From Rhodospirillales bacterium (GTDB taxonomy: Bacteria > Pseudomonadota > Alphaproteobacteria > Rhodospirillales > Shumkoniaceae), in NCBI GenBank assembly GCA_016776725.1, contig JADHSV010000013.1, forward strand, positions 1-64,000: 64,000 bases of DNA, written 5' to 3'. The notes beneath the pieces are model-generated. The model did no database searches, was not told where the DNA came from, and saw only the letters and a program-made list of their open reading frames with translations. Position numbers and translations under genes: made by a program. Position 1 is the stretch's first letter; the number at the start of each line of letters is the position of its first letter. Below are positions 45,043-53,059 of this stretch, piece after piece.

Positions 45043-46247
45043 CAGCCGACCTCCCCCAGCACCTTGGAGGCGTCGCCCACGTGATGAACGACAACGGGAA
45101 ATCCGCGCCGCCTGAAATTGGCCAGTCGTGCATCCGCCTCGGGCGTCAAACCGCCGGTAACGACGCAAATCGTGCTGCGGGTGGCAAGAGCCGGGCGGGC
45201 CGCGCTCAGCACCTGCTCGAAGGCGACCGCGTGGGGTGTCGCCTTGGCCAGTGCTTCCAGCATGCGCGCAAGGTGTTCGGTTCCCGATGCGGCCTTCATG
45301 GCGATGAACGCTTCGCCGGTAATCAGTTTGGTGTCGCAATACAGGCCCACGGAATGACCCTGGCCGATCAGGTTTTGCGCGATGGAGGCAATGGTGGAAA
45401 TGGCCAGCTCAAACCCGTCCAGGTCCCGAATTTCGTCGTTTCCCAAATATGCCGAGGTGTCCAGAAACAAAGACGCGCGCAAGGCCGTGCTTGGCTCGAA
45501 TACCTTGGCCTGAAGGCGCTGACTGCGCGCGCTGGCTTTCCAATGGATATGGCGAAACGGAATGCCGGGCGCGTAGTCGCGAACGCCGCGCACACGGGTC
45601 GGGTCCTGAAACGCCGGATTGGGAGAAATGGCTTCGCCCAGCGGGAATTTGGACGGCAGGCCCAGGTGGGAAAGATCATATAATCGGGGATAGACGACCA
45701 CATGCTCGACCCCCCCGGCGGTCTGGGATTTATCGAAAAGCCCGAAGATGTCGCCCGAGGTGATGCGTGCCGGACCCAGCAGGTAATAGCCGCGTTTGCG
45801 GCACTCGAGAGCGCAATGCCACGACGCGCGCTGATACCACAGCAGCGAGGTCGAGACCGACAGCGTCCCGTCCGCCCATTCAAGGCCGTCGGGCAGTTGG
45901 GATCGTGAGGGAGCTATGTCTTCGGGGATGCCGTCGCTGGCGTTGATCCACACCAGGGGCAACAGCTTTCTATTGTCCAGACGAACCGAATAGTCCACCG
46001 ATTGTCCCGGAAAAACCCGCGTTCGATCAAGGGTGCGCTGATAGGCCAGTTTGGTCAGCGCAATGCGGTTCCACCCGTGCGCCACAATGGCCAGCACGGC
46101 GACGGTCCCGCTTAGCAGAACCGGCAGGCCTAAGTCGTTCCACGCGGCGATCCCGGCAATGCCCAGCATTGCCACAATCCCCCACCGGCCAAAAAGAATG
46201 CCGCCAGATTGTTTCGGCGGCGAACGATTTTCGATTGCACTGATCAT
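45042..46247 (-). CDS. DUF58 domain protein
   Basis: A 401-residue protein with two N-terminal membrane helices (about 20-60) and a DUF58 domain marked by VRGVRDYAPGIPFRHIHWKA (about 230-250). The C-terminal part looks like a degenerate VWA fold (FLDTSAYL). First gene of the operon. The cluster type is linked to envelope maintenance or assembly. Confidence 0.85.
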   Translation of the reverse strand: MISAIENRSPPKQSGGILFGRWGIVAMLGIAGIAAWNDLGLPVLLSGTVAVLAIVAHGWNRIALTKLAYQRTLDRTRVFPGQSVDYSVRLDNRKLLPLVWINASDGIPEDIAPSRSQLPDGLEWADGTLSVSTSLLWYQRASWHCALECRKRGYYLLGPARITSGDIFGLFDKSQTAGGVEHVVVYPRLYDLSHLGLPSKFPLGEAISPNPAFQDPTRVRGVRDYAPGIPFRHIHWKASARSQRLQAKVFEPSTALRASLFLDTSAYLGNDEIRDLDGFELAISTIASIAQNLIGQGHSVGLYCDTKLITGEAFIAMKAASGTEHLARMLEALAKATPHAVAFEQVLSAARPALATRSTICVVTGGLTPEADARLANFRRRGFPVVVHHVGDASKVLGEVG

Positions 46248-46326
46248 CAGAAGATACTCGAACCAAGACCCTCGGGTTATGTCATATTAGCGGCGTCGAT
46301 GCCACAACAGACGGAGCGAGAGAGCC

Positions 46327-46806
46327 ATGACACCGGCGGTAACCATGGCAAAAAAAGCGGGCGTGAAGCACACGCTGCATCGCTACGCACATGATCCGGA
46401 TGCGCAATCCTATGGTGGCGAGGCAGCGGAAAAGCTGGGGCTTTCCGAGGATCGTGTGTTCAAGACCCTTTTGGCGTCCATGTCCCTGGCGGGACGGGAG
46501 ACCCTGGTGGTCGGCGTTGTGCCCGTGGGCGGCCTGCTGGATCTGAAACGTCTGGCGGCGGCCCTGGGTGGAAAGAAGGCGGTTATGGCCGATGTGGCCG
46601 AGGCGCAACGCGCCACCGGCTATCTGGTGGGTGGAATCAGCCCGCTGGGTCAGAAGCGAAAGCTACCGACGGTAATCGACGACACGGCCCTGCAGTTCGA
46701 TACCGTTTTTGTCAGCGCCGGAAGGCGCGGCCTGGAAATCGAACTTTCGCCCCATGACCTGAAAAAGCTGACCAGCGGCAGGACTGCTGCCATCGCCGCA
46801 GACTGA
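46327..46806 (+). CDS. ybaK: Cys-tRNA(Pro)/Cys-tRNA(Cys) deacylase YbaK
   Basis: A 159-residue YbaK/EbsC editing domain that hydrolyses mischarged Cys-tRNA(Pro). Family marks: VFKTLLASMSL with the catalytic lysine region, VVGVVPV, and GYLVGGISPLGQKRKLPTVID. GGAGCGAGAGAGCC precedes the ATG. Confidence 0.88.
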   Translation: MTPAVTMAKKAGVKHTLHRYAHDPDAQSYGGEAAEKLGLSEDRVFKTLLASMSLAGRETLVVGVVPVGGLLDLKRLAAALGGKKAVMADVAEAQRATGYLVGGISPLGQKRKLPTVIDDTALQFDTVFVSAGRRGLEIELSPHDLKKLTSGRTAAIAAD

Positions 46807-46829
46807 TTTGACGTGGGCCTCGTGACGTG

Positions 46830-46858
46830 TTGCTTTCCTTCGGCAACCCGCCTATACG
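46830..46858 (+). promoter_or_regulatory. Candidate cspA promoter and long leader
   Basis: TTGCTT (46830-46835) and TATACG (46853-46858) with a 17-base spacer. Transcription from here gives a leader of about 150 bases before cspA, in keeping with the long regulatory 5' UTRs of cold-shock genes. Confidence 0.35.
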
Positions 46859-47018
46859 TTCGCGGTCTCGCGTTAAAAGAGGATCATTACCAGTATGTTG
46901 GCGGGCGCGGCCATCTTCGAGTGAAGCGCAATTGTTCCCAAAATTATATTGGACTGGTTTTTGGCCCCGCATTTTGCCGGGCCGGTTTATGCGATCATCA
47001 AAACCTATGGAGAAAGAC

Positions 47019-47228
47019 ATGATCAAGGGTACCGTCAAGTGGTTCAACGGCCAAAAGGGCTATGGCTTCATCGCGCCGGAAGACGGCTCCGAAGATGCAT
47101 TCGTGCATGTTTCCGCGCTGGAGCAGGCGGGCCTGTCCGGCCTTGATGAAGGCCAGCAGGTCGAATTTGAACTGGTTCGCGGGCGCAACGGTAAAATGGC
47201 CGCGCAAAACATCAGCGTCGTCGGTTAA
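47019..47228 (+). CDS. cspA: Cold-shock protein, CspA family
   Basis: A 69-residue single cold-shock domain that binds single-stranded nucleic acid and melts RNA structure. RNP1 is KGYGFIAP (13-20) and RNP2 is AFVHVS (27-32). ATG 47019 is set by GGAGAAAGAC just upstream; the longer open frame to 46827 is leader. A terminator follows. Confidence 0.93.
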   Translation: MIKGTVKWFNGQKGYGFIAPEDGSEDAFVHVSALEQAGLSGLDEGQQVEFELVRGRNGKMAAQNISVVG

Positions 47229-47283
47229 CGAACGAGCGGATCGCGCCACTTAGTATTCAGCGGTGTTGATTTAGAGAATTTCA

Positions 47284-47325
47284 AGCCCTCGGGAACGTGG
47301 TTTCCGGGGGCTCTCTCGTTTTCAC
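47284..47325 (+). terminator. Terminator after cspA
   Basis: A 12-pair stem with two wobble pairs (47284-47295 with 47101 offset partner 47301-47312, loop CGTGG), followed by a T-rich tail ending near 47330. Confidence 0.6.
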
Positions 47326-47422
47326 CTTTTGAATTTAACGCCTGAAAATACTATTCTCCGCTTGGAGACGGGTTGGCGAGCGATGCGCGTCAACAGCTTT
47401 GAGTAGGTCCGGAGAGCAAAAC

Positions 47423-48568
47423 ATGCCGTCAAAGACGTCAAATACTTTCTTTGCGCCACCGGAGAGGGCCTCGGAAGACGATGTCGCCAATCAGGTGCGG
47501 TTGATATTGAACGCCCCGCTCATGGCAGAGACACTTGAGAATATCCAGGAAATGGTGCTGATCCTGAATCGGGAGCGGCAGATCGTATTTGCCAATCGCC
47601 GGTTTCTCGAATTCCGTGGTGACGATAATGCGGCCCTAGTTTTCGGGTTGCGTCCGGGCGAAGCCGTTGAATGTATCCACGCGCTGGCTGATGATACGCC
47701 CGCAGGCTGCGGAACGTCCGAATTTTGCGAGACCTGTGGCGCCGTCAATGCGATCCTTGAGAGTCAGCGAACCGGCCTGGATATTCAGGAATGCAGTATC
47801 GTCCGTGAGAAAGACGCTGACGCGTTGAATTTGCGTGTGCGGGCAACGACATTTAAGCTCGGGAGCGAACCTTTTACCCTGTTTGCGATTCAGGATATCA
47901 GCGACGAAAAACGGCGTGGCGAACTTGAGCGGCTTTTCTTCCATGACATCCTGAATACGGCGGGCGCAATTCGCGGATTGGCGGATGTATTTGAAATGGC
48001 TCCCCCGGAAAAGCAGAATGAATTTCGCCACAGGATTTCGGTTGGCACATCGCGGCTCATCGACGAAATTAACAGTCATCGCGTTATTGCTGCGGCCGAA
48101 CACGACGAACTGAGTTGTTCCCCAACACAGGTGGAGTCTCTGGAGTTTCTTCGCGAAATTCTTTTCCTGTTCGACGGCCACGCATCTACCGCAAATCGGA
48201 CCCTCGCCGTCAGCGAGAGTGCCGTAGATTTTGAATTTGAAACGGATCGCGGTTTGCTCTCGCGTGTCGTGGTGAATATGGTTCGAAATGCACTTGAGGC
48301 GACGGAACCGGGCGGAACCGTGAGTGTCGGGGCCGACCATAGCGTTGATGAGGTTCGTTTCTGGGTTCACAATTCGTCGGTCATGACCCGCGACGTCGCG
48401 GTGCAGGTTTTCAACAGGTCGTTCTCAACCAAGGGAAAAGGACGCGGTTTGGGAACCTATAGTATGCGCCTGATCGGAGAGAGATACCTGAAGGGGCAAG
48501 TTTCATTCGTATCGACCGAAAAAGCCGGAACGACTTTTGAAGCCGTGTTCCCCAGAAAATTTTCCTGA
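47423..48568 (+). CDS. PAS histidine kinase with cysteine-rich sensor
   Basis: A 381-residue cytoplasmic kinase. A PAS-like domain (about 35-160) carries four cysteines in the order Cys83, Cys96, Cys102, Cys105 (segment GCGTSEFCETCG), suggesting metal, cluster or thiol sensing. The H-box is unusual, FFHDILN with His174. The C-terminal HATPase keeps NMVRNALEAT and GRGLGTYSMRLIG. ATG 47423 follows GGAGAGCAAAAC. There is no membrane helix. It is convergent with the metallo-beta-lactamase/CNB gene 18 bases away; no response regulator is adjacent. Confidence 0.8.
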   Translation: MPSKTSNTFFAPPERASEDDVANQVRLILNAPLMAETLENIQEMVLILNRERQIVFANRRFLEFRGDDNAALVFGLRPGEAVECIHALADDTPAGCGTSEFCETCGAVNAILESQRTGLDIQECSIVREKDADALNLRVRATTFKLGSEPFTLFAIQDISDEKRRGELERLFFHDILNTAGAIRGLADVFEMAPPEKQNEFRHRISVGTSRLIDEINSHRVIAAAEHDELSCSPTQVESLEFLREILFLFDGHASTANRTLAVSESAVDFEFETDRGLLSRVVVNMVRNALEATEPGGTVSVGADHSVDEVRFWVHNSSVMTRDVAVQVFNRSFSTKGKGRGLGTYSMRLIGERYLKGQVSFVSTEKAGTTFEAVFPRKFS

Positions 48569-48586
48569 CGCTAGAGCATATCACCC

Positions 48587-50812
48587 TTATTCGTTGGTGG
48601 CGTCGAAGCCGATCAGCATCCGTTTGCGCTTTTGATGGGTTTCAAACAGCTTCCAGCGCACCACCGGAATATCCGACAAGTAAGTAATCGGAACTTCAAA
48701 CAACTCGGCGTCGCTGATCGCGCGGATTCTGGTGGCCGGTTTTTCGCCAAACAGTGCCGTTTCCTCGCCGAAAAAGTCAAACTTGTGCAGGGTTTCAACC
48801 ACGCTGTCGTTGATAAAGCGTTTCAGGTGCCCGTTGCGGACAATGAACAATGAAAAAATCGAGCCCCCGCTTCCTTCCAGCGAAAACTCGCCGTCCGGAA
48901 TTTCAATGGGCTTCATGACCTTGGCGATCTTGTTCTGAATGGGATACGAAAGCTCTTCGCCCAGCAGCCACGTGTCATGCAGGAACTCGCGCCGTTCCGC
49001 CAGGGCCGAGATATCTCCGAAAAGATCGTTTTGCCGGACGAACTCAACGTAAAGCGGAACGGGGATGCGCAAAGCTTTGACGAAGCTGAGTGCCCGGTAG
49101 GTTTCACCCGAGGGCAGCCCGTGAAGTCCCGCCAGTTCGCCTACCACGGCGCCGGCAGATAGTCGGTTCGTCCGGCTGGCATCAGCCGTGATCATTTCGA
49201 CACTACCGGTAAGGATCAGATAGATATGCCGCGATTCGCCGCCCTGCCGAATGAGGATGGTCTCGGGGTTGAGCGTCTCGACTTCATTATTCAGCAGGGT
49301 ATGAAGGTGATGACGCGGCATGCTGGGAAAGTACGAATGCAGGACCCGGTAGGCGAAACGCCGAACATACGTCTGGTAGCTCGGAATCAGAATGTCGATG
49401 GTTCCCAGCGGCGCGCCCGACCCAATTTCTTTTTCGTCGGCGGTTAGTGGCCGCGCCACATGGGACAGGATGATTTTTTCCGATTGATCGCCACGAAAGT
49501 CCTTGGCGTTTCCGTGGATCATTCCGCCGCCGATATCCAGCTTTTTTACCGTCGTCGGCGTGTGGTATTCGGCCTTCACGTTTTTCACGTATTCCGGCGA
49601 AACACCCGGCACATCCGGGTCTTCGGTCATCATGTTGTCAAGCACGTCGAAAGAGGCGATATCGGCAAAATGACCGTACGAGCGATACCCCCCCTCCCAG
49701 AAGGTTCGGAATACGAAAATGGTTGTTTCGACAGGATGGGGCGAACTGATGGGCTTCACCTCCAGCCCGTCGATATCGTTCCATTCGTCGGATTCCAGAT
49801 CAATGATGTCGAAGTAACTGCTGAACCGGTTCTCGTCCATTGACAGCAACGAGCATAGCTTCTTGGTGACCGAGGCCCTTACCAGCGGCGTCGCGAAATA
49901 TTTCAGCCGGTGGTCCGAACGCATCAGGGTCGTCAGCCCGGAAAAATGATCGTCGTGGGCGTGGGTGTGGAAAAGTCCGTCAAGCTCGTTGACGCCGATC
50001 CCCAGCGCCGCAAGGGTCGCCTGAAGGTTCGGCCCCGCGTCCACCAGATAAAGTCGCCCCTGGAAGGAAACGATGCTGCCCATGCAGGGCCGGTTAATAT
50101 CCCAGCCGTCGCCTTCACCCGAATGTATGACGGAAAAATATCCGCGCTCGATATGGTGGTAGCCCAAGGGGTAGGGCGGTTCGTATTTTTCCGACGGGTC
50201 GAGGTTGAGATCAACCGTCACCGATTGCCCCTCGAAGGTGAATTCATAAATATTGAGCTTGCGCCGACGAATGGTGACGCCATTGCGAATTTCAACGTCC
50301 CCGCCGGTAATCTCGCGAGTATCCAAAAGCTCCGAGGGTTGGCGGATGTTGCCGAAGGCGAACCGAAGTTTCATGCGCATGAGTTCGGCGGCCCAGTTTT
50401 CTTCGCACCCGGATGCGATCATTTCTTCGGCTGAAACCAGTCCGTAGTTTCCCCGATGAATGTAATTGATCTGGGCGTCGATTTGCTCCGGAGAACCGAT
50501 CAGCAGCGGCTTTACACCGGTGTTGTTCGGGTGGCCGGGTACAATCATGCCCTGGCGGTACAGCATCTGCAAAACGGGAAATTCAGCCTGATTGGCAAAA
50601 TCGCCGCCCTGGACCATAACCTCGGAAAGCAAAATGGCGTTGGGTCCGCTTTCGCTTCTGACTCCGCCTTTCTCCTCTTCGACGACCAGGCCTCGTCGCA
50701 TCAGGTGCTTTACGGCGTCGGCGGGGCAGCCGCACAGAATACGTAGACCCGCATCCGGAAACTCTACCCAGAATACACCCGTGCAAACCTTAATTTTTTT
50801 TATATCGGCCAT
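48587..50812 (-). CDS. Metallo-beta-lactamase fold protein with C-terminal cyclic-nucleotide-binding domains
   Basis: 741 residues. Residues 1-180 form a conserved-looking N-terminal part with a CGCP motif (27-30). A metallo-beta-lactamase domain follows, with HTHAHDDH at 282-289 and a downstream SPHPVET. Residues about 505-620 form a cyclic-nucleotide-binding domain (IRQGGESRHIYLILTGSVEM, GAVVGELAGL), and about 630-740 a second, more degenerate one. No DNA-binding domain or membrane helix is seen. It could be a hydrolase gated by cAMP/cGMP. I cannot assign a substrate. Its start region is AT-rich and faces the RTX gene. Confidence 0.75.
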   Translation of the reverse strand: MADIKKIKVCTGVFWVEFPDAGLRILCGCPADAVKHLMRRGLVVEEEKGGVRSESGPNAILLSEVMVQGGDFANQAEFPVLQMLYRQGMIVPGHPNNTGVKPLLIGSPEQIDAQINYIHRGNYGLVSAEEMIASGCEENWAAELMRMKLRFAFGNIRQPSELLDTREITGGDVEIRNGVTIRRRKLNIYEFTFEGQSVTVDLNLDPSEKYEPPYPLGYHHIERGYFSVIHSGEGDGWDINRPCMGSIVSFQGRLYLVDAGPNLQATLAALGIGVNELDGLFHTHAHDDHFSGLTTLMRSDHRLKYFATPLVRASVTKKLCSLLSMDENRFSSYFDIIDLESDEWNDIDGLEVKPISSPHPVETTIFVFRTFWEGGYRSYGHFADIASFDVLDNMMTEDPDVPGVSPEYVKNVKAEYHTPTTVKKLDIGGGMIHGNAKDFRGDQSEKIILSHVARPLTADEKEIGSGAPLGTIDILIPSYQTYVRRFAYRVLHSYFPSMPRHHLHTLLNNEVETLNPETILIRQGGESRHIYLILTGSVEMITADASRTNRLSAGAVVGELAGLHGLPSGETYRALSFVKALRIPVPLYVEFVRQNDLFGDISALAERREFLHDTWLLGEELSYPIQNKIAKVMKPIEIPDGEFSLEGSGGSIFSLFIVRNGHLKRFINDSVVETLHKFDFFGEETALFGEKPATRIRAISDAELFEVPITYLSDIPVVRWKLFETHQKRKRMLIGFDATNE

Positions 50813-51157
50813 CGTGATGGTTGCGATCCTCCCGCCTGAAAACCACTGGATAATTTAGTCGACTGACAGAAAAAAAGCCAACAATCGGTATCAACTCTTT
50901 GTTATCGGCGGCGAATTCGGAATTGCCGCCGGGGAGAGGAGCGTATTTATCGGGAGAATCGCTCCCATAAGGATAATTGAGAGACAAGTATAAAAGCGAA
51001 AAATTAAATAAAATTTTACTTAAATAGTAATGATTATATTAACAAAAAATATAATTGAGGTGTGATGGCCGTCATTACGTTTGTTTTTGTTAAGTGAGAG
51101 GATTTTATATGCATTGAATAAGGTTTGGCACCCAGAATATTGATCAGGTGTGTGGTG
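50813..51157. other. AT-rich divergent regulatory region before the RTX gene
   Basis: 345 bases. The stretch 50990-51110 is strikingly AT-rich against the GC-rich background and probably holds the promoters of the RTX operon and possibly silencing-protein sites. A GC hairpin-forming repeat (GGCGGC near 50907, GCCGCC near 50925) lies closer to the minus-strand gene. No gene is credible here. Confidence 0.5.
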
Positions 51158-53044
51158 ATGGTTCAAAAACCAGGTATTTTTGTAGACGAGTTCTCATTCA
51201 ATGAATTCCTGGCGGAAGCCGTTCTTCCGGGTCTCGGCCCTCGGCAGGGTGATCCGGCTGATTCCCAAAACGAGGAAGCGCCCGAAGGCAGCCCTGTCCC
51301 CGTCGATTCGATAGAGGGCCGGGCGGAGGGTGCCTTCTCGACCGATTCGGCAGCGCAACCAAATTCCGTTCGAACCGACCCTGAGGGTGTGGCCAATAAG
51401 GATGATTTGACCGAAGGGGGCGGAGAGTTGTGGCTATTGAACCCGGAAATCGGCGATGCCGGTGCGGACATGTCGCCGACGCGGACATTATCCCGGGAAC
51501 CGCATTCCGAATATTTTTCGACCGATGAGTCGGGCTCCTCCGAACCCGCATCGGGTGCCGACAAGACGGACGACGAAGCCACGGAATTCGATGACGAAGA
51601 CGAAAGTGATGACGGCGATGCGACCGTGACTTCCGCATCCGAGACGCCCGCCGCCGACCCGGACCCGGTTGTTGACGAAGAGGTGTCCGATGATCCCGTC
51701 ATTCTTCATGGCACGTCGGCGGACGAGGAGCTTTCCGGCGGGGCTGGCGCCGATGAGATTTACGGCGAAGGCGGCGACGATACACTGCATGGCGGACAGG
51801 GCGATGACCGGCTCAATGGCGGATGGCATGACGACACGCTGTTCGGCGACGATGGCGACGACTACCTTTTCGGTAGCTACGGCAATGACACCCAATGGGG
51901 CGGCGCGGGCAATGATGAGGTTCGTGGCGGGTATGGCGACGACACTCTTTACGGCGGTGCGGGCGACGATTTCGTTCAGGGTTTTAAAGGTCACGATACG
52001 CTGTCGGGCGGTGCCGGAAACGACACGCTGGACGGCGGAGCCGGCGATGACACCTTCATCGTCGATGTGCACTCGGGGGCGGGTGACGACCTCATTACGG
52101 ACACCGACGGTTCCGACAGCCTGAAGTTTGATGGCCTCGATCCGTTCGCCGAAATTTGGCAGGTGGCCCGTCAGGGTGACAATCTGGTGTTTGACTACGA
52201 AGACGGCGGTTCGCTGACCATCAGCGATTTTTACGGTGTCGGCTACATCGAAAAGGCCACCTACGACGGTCAATCCTATCTTTTGAACGGCGACGCCTCG
52301 ACCCCCGTCAGCTTCGCCGATTTCATGGCCGCCAACCCGGATCGGTACGTGGACGGAACCGACGACGCCGACGTATTGAGCGGCGCGGCGGGCGACGATG
52401 TCATCCACGGGCTGGCGGGCGATGACGACCTCAGCGGACTGGACGGGACGGATACCATCTACGCCGGGTCCGGGGACGACACCGCCGACGGCGGCAGCGG
52501 CGCCGACGTTCTCTACGGCGGGTTTGGCGAGGATACGCTTCGCGGCGGCGCGGGCGACGATCAGTTGTTGGGCGAATTCAATAACGATCAGATGTATGGC
52601 GACGGCGGCGACGACTACCTGTTCGGCAGCTTCGGAAACGATCACCAGTGGGGCGGCGAGGGCAACGATAATGTTCGAGGCGGCTATGGCAATGACACCC
52701 TGTACGGCGATGCCGGGGACGATATCGTTGAAGGTTTCAGCGGCAACGATGTACTCGACGGCGGTGCCGGGAACGACACGCTGGGCGGCGGAACAGGGCG
52801 CGACACATTCATCATGAAGCGCGGCTACGGGTCCGACGTGGTTTCCGATTTCGCAACGCTCAGCGCCGGGGCCATTTACGCCGACAAGATCGACATCTCG
52901 GATTTCGGCTTCACCGATTTTGGCGACCTGGTGAAAGAGGACACCCTCGACGGCGATACCCTGCTCCAACTTGGCGGGGGCGACCAACTTCGCCTCGTTG
53001 GCGTCGATTCCCATGATTTGCAGGACGCAGACTTTCTTTTTTGA
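51158..53044 (+). CDS. RTX calcium-binding repeat protein, type I secreted
   Basis: About 628 residues with no signal peptide. A short N-terminal segment is followed by a long acidic, Ser/Asp/Glu-rich stretch (about 40-185). Two blocks of GGxGxDxxx nonapeptide repeats follow (about 190-305 and 400-555), each followed by a haemolysin-type C-terminal module. The end, LQDADFLF, fits a type I secretion signal. Residues 230-303 and 481-554 are a duplicated unit. ATG 51158 is one of several closely spaced starts (GTG 51155 is possible). No enzymatic domain is visible, so an adhesin or surface-layer-like role is likeliest. The dedicated ABC exporter and HlyD genes follow directly. Confidence 0.82.
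   Translation: MVQKPGIFVDEFSFNEFLAEAVLPGLGPRQGDPADSQNEEAPEGSPVPVDSIEGRAEGAFSTDSAAQPNSVRTDPEGVANKDDLTEGGGELWLLNPEIGDAGADMSPTRTLSREPHSEYFSTDESGSSEPASGADKTDDEATEFDDEDESDDGDATVTSASETPAADPDPVVDEEVSDDPVILHGTSADEELSGGAGADEIYGEGGDDTLHGGQGDDRLNGGWHDDTLFGDDGDDYLFGSYGNDTQWGGAGNDEVRGGYGDDTLYGGAGDDFVQGFKGHDTLSGGAGNDTLDGGAGDDTFIVDVHSGAGDDLITDTDGSDSLKFDGLDPFAEIWQVARQGDNLVFDYEDGGSLTISDFYGVGYIEKATYDGQSYLLNGDASTPVSFADFMAANPDRYVDGTDDADVLSGAAGDDVIHGLAGDDDLSGLDGTDTIYAGSGDDTADGGSGADVLYGGFGEDTLRGGAGDDQLLGEFNNDQMYGDGGDDYLFGSFGNDHQWGGEGNDNVRGGYGNDTLYGDAGDDIVEGFSGNDVLDGGAGNDTLGGGTGRDTFIMKRGYGSDVVSDFATLSAGAIYADKIDISDFGFTDFGDLVKEDTLDGDTLLQLGGGDQLRLVGVDSHDLQDADFLF
51845..52066 (+). repeat. RTX duplicated unit, copy 1
   Basis: Encodes 74 residues (230-303) that align without gaps to copy 2; 56 of 74 residues are identical by hand count. 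The shared segments DDYLFGS and VRGGYG are the easiest landmarks. Confidence 0.75.
52598..52819 (+). repeat. RTX duplicated unit, copy 2
   Basis: Encodes residues 481-554, the partner of copy 1, about 750 bases downstream. Internal duplication of a repeat-plus-module segment explains the two-block structure. Confidence 0.75.
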
Positions 53045-53059
53045 CGGAGATACGCATCC

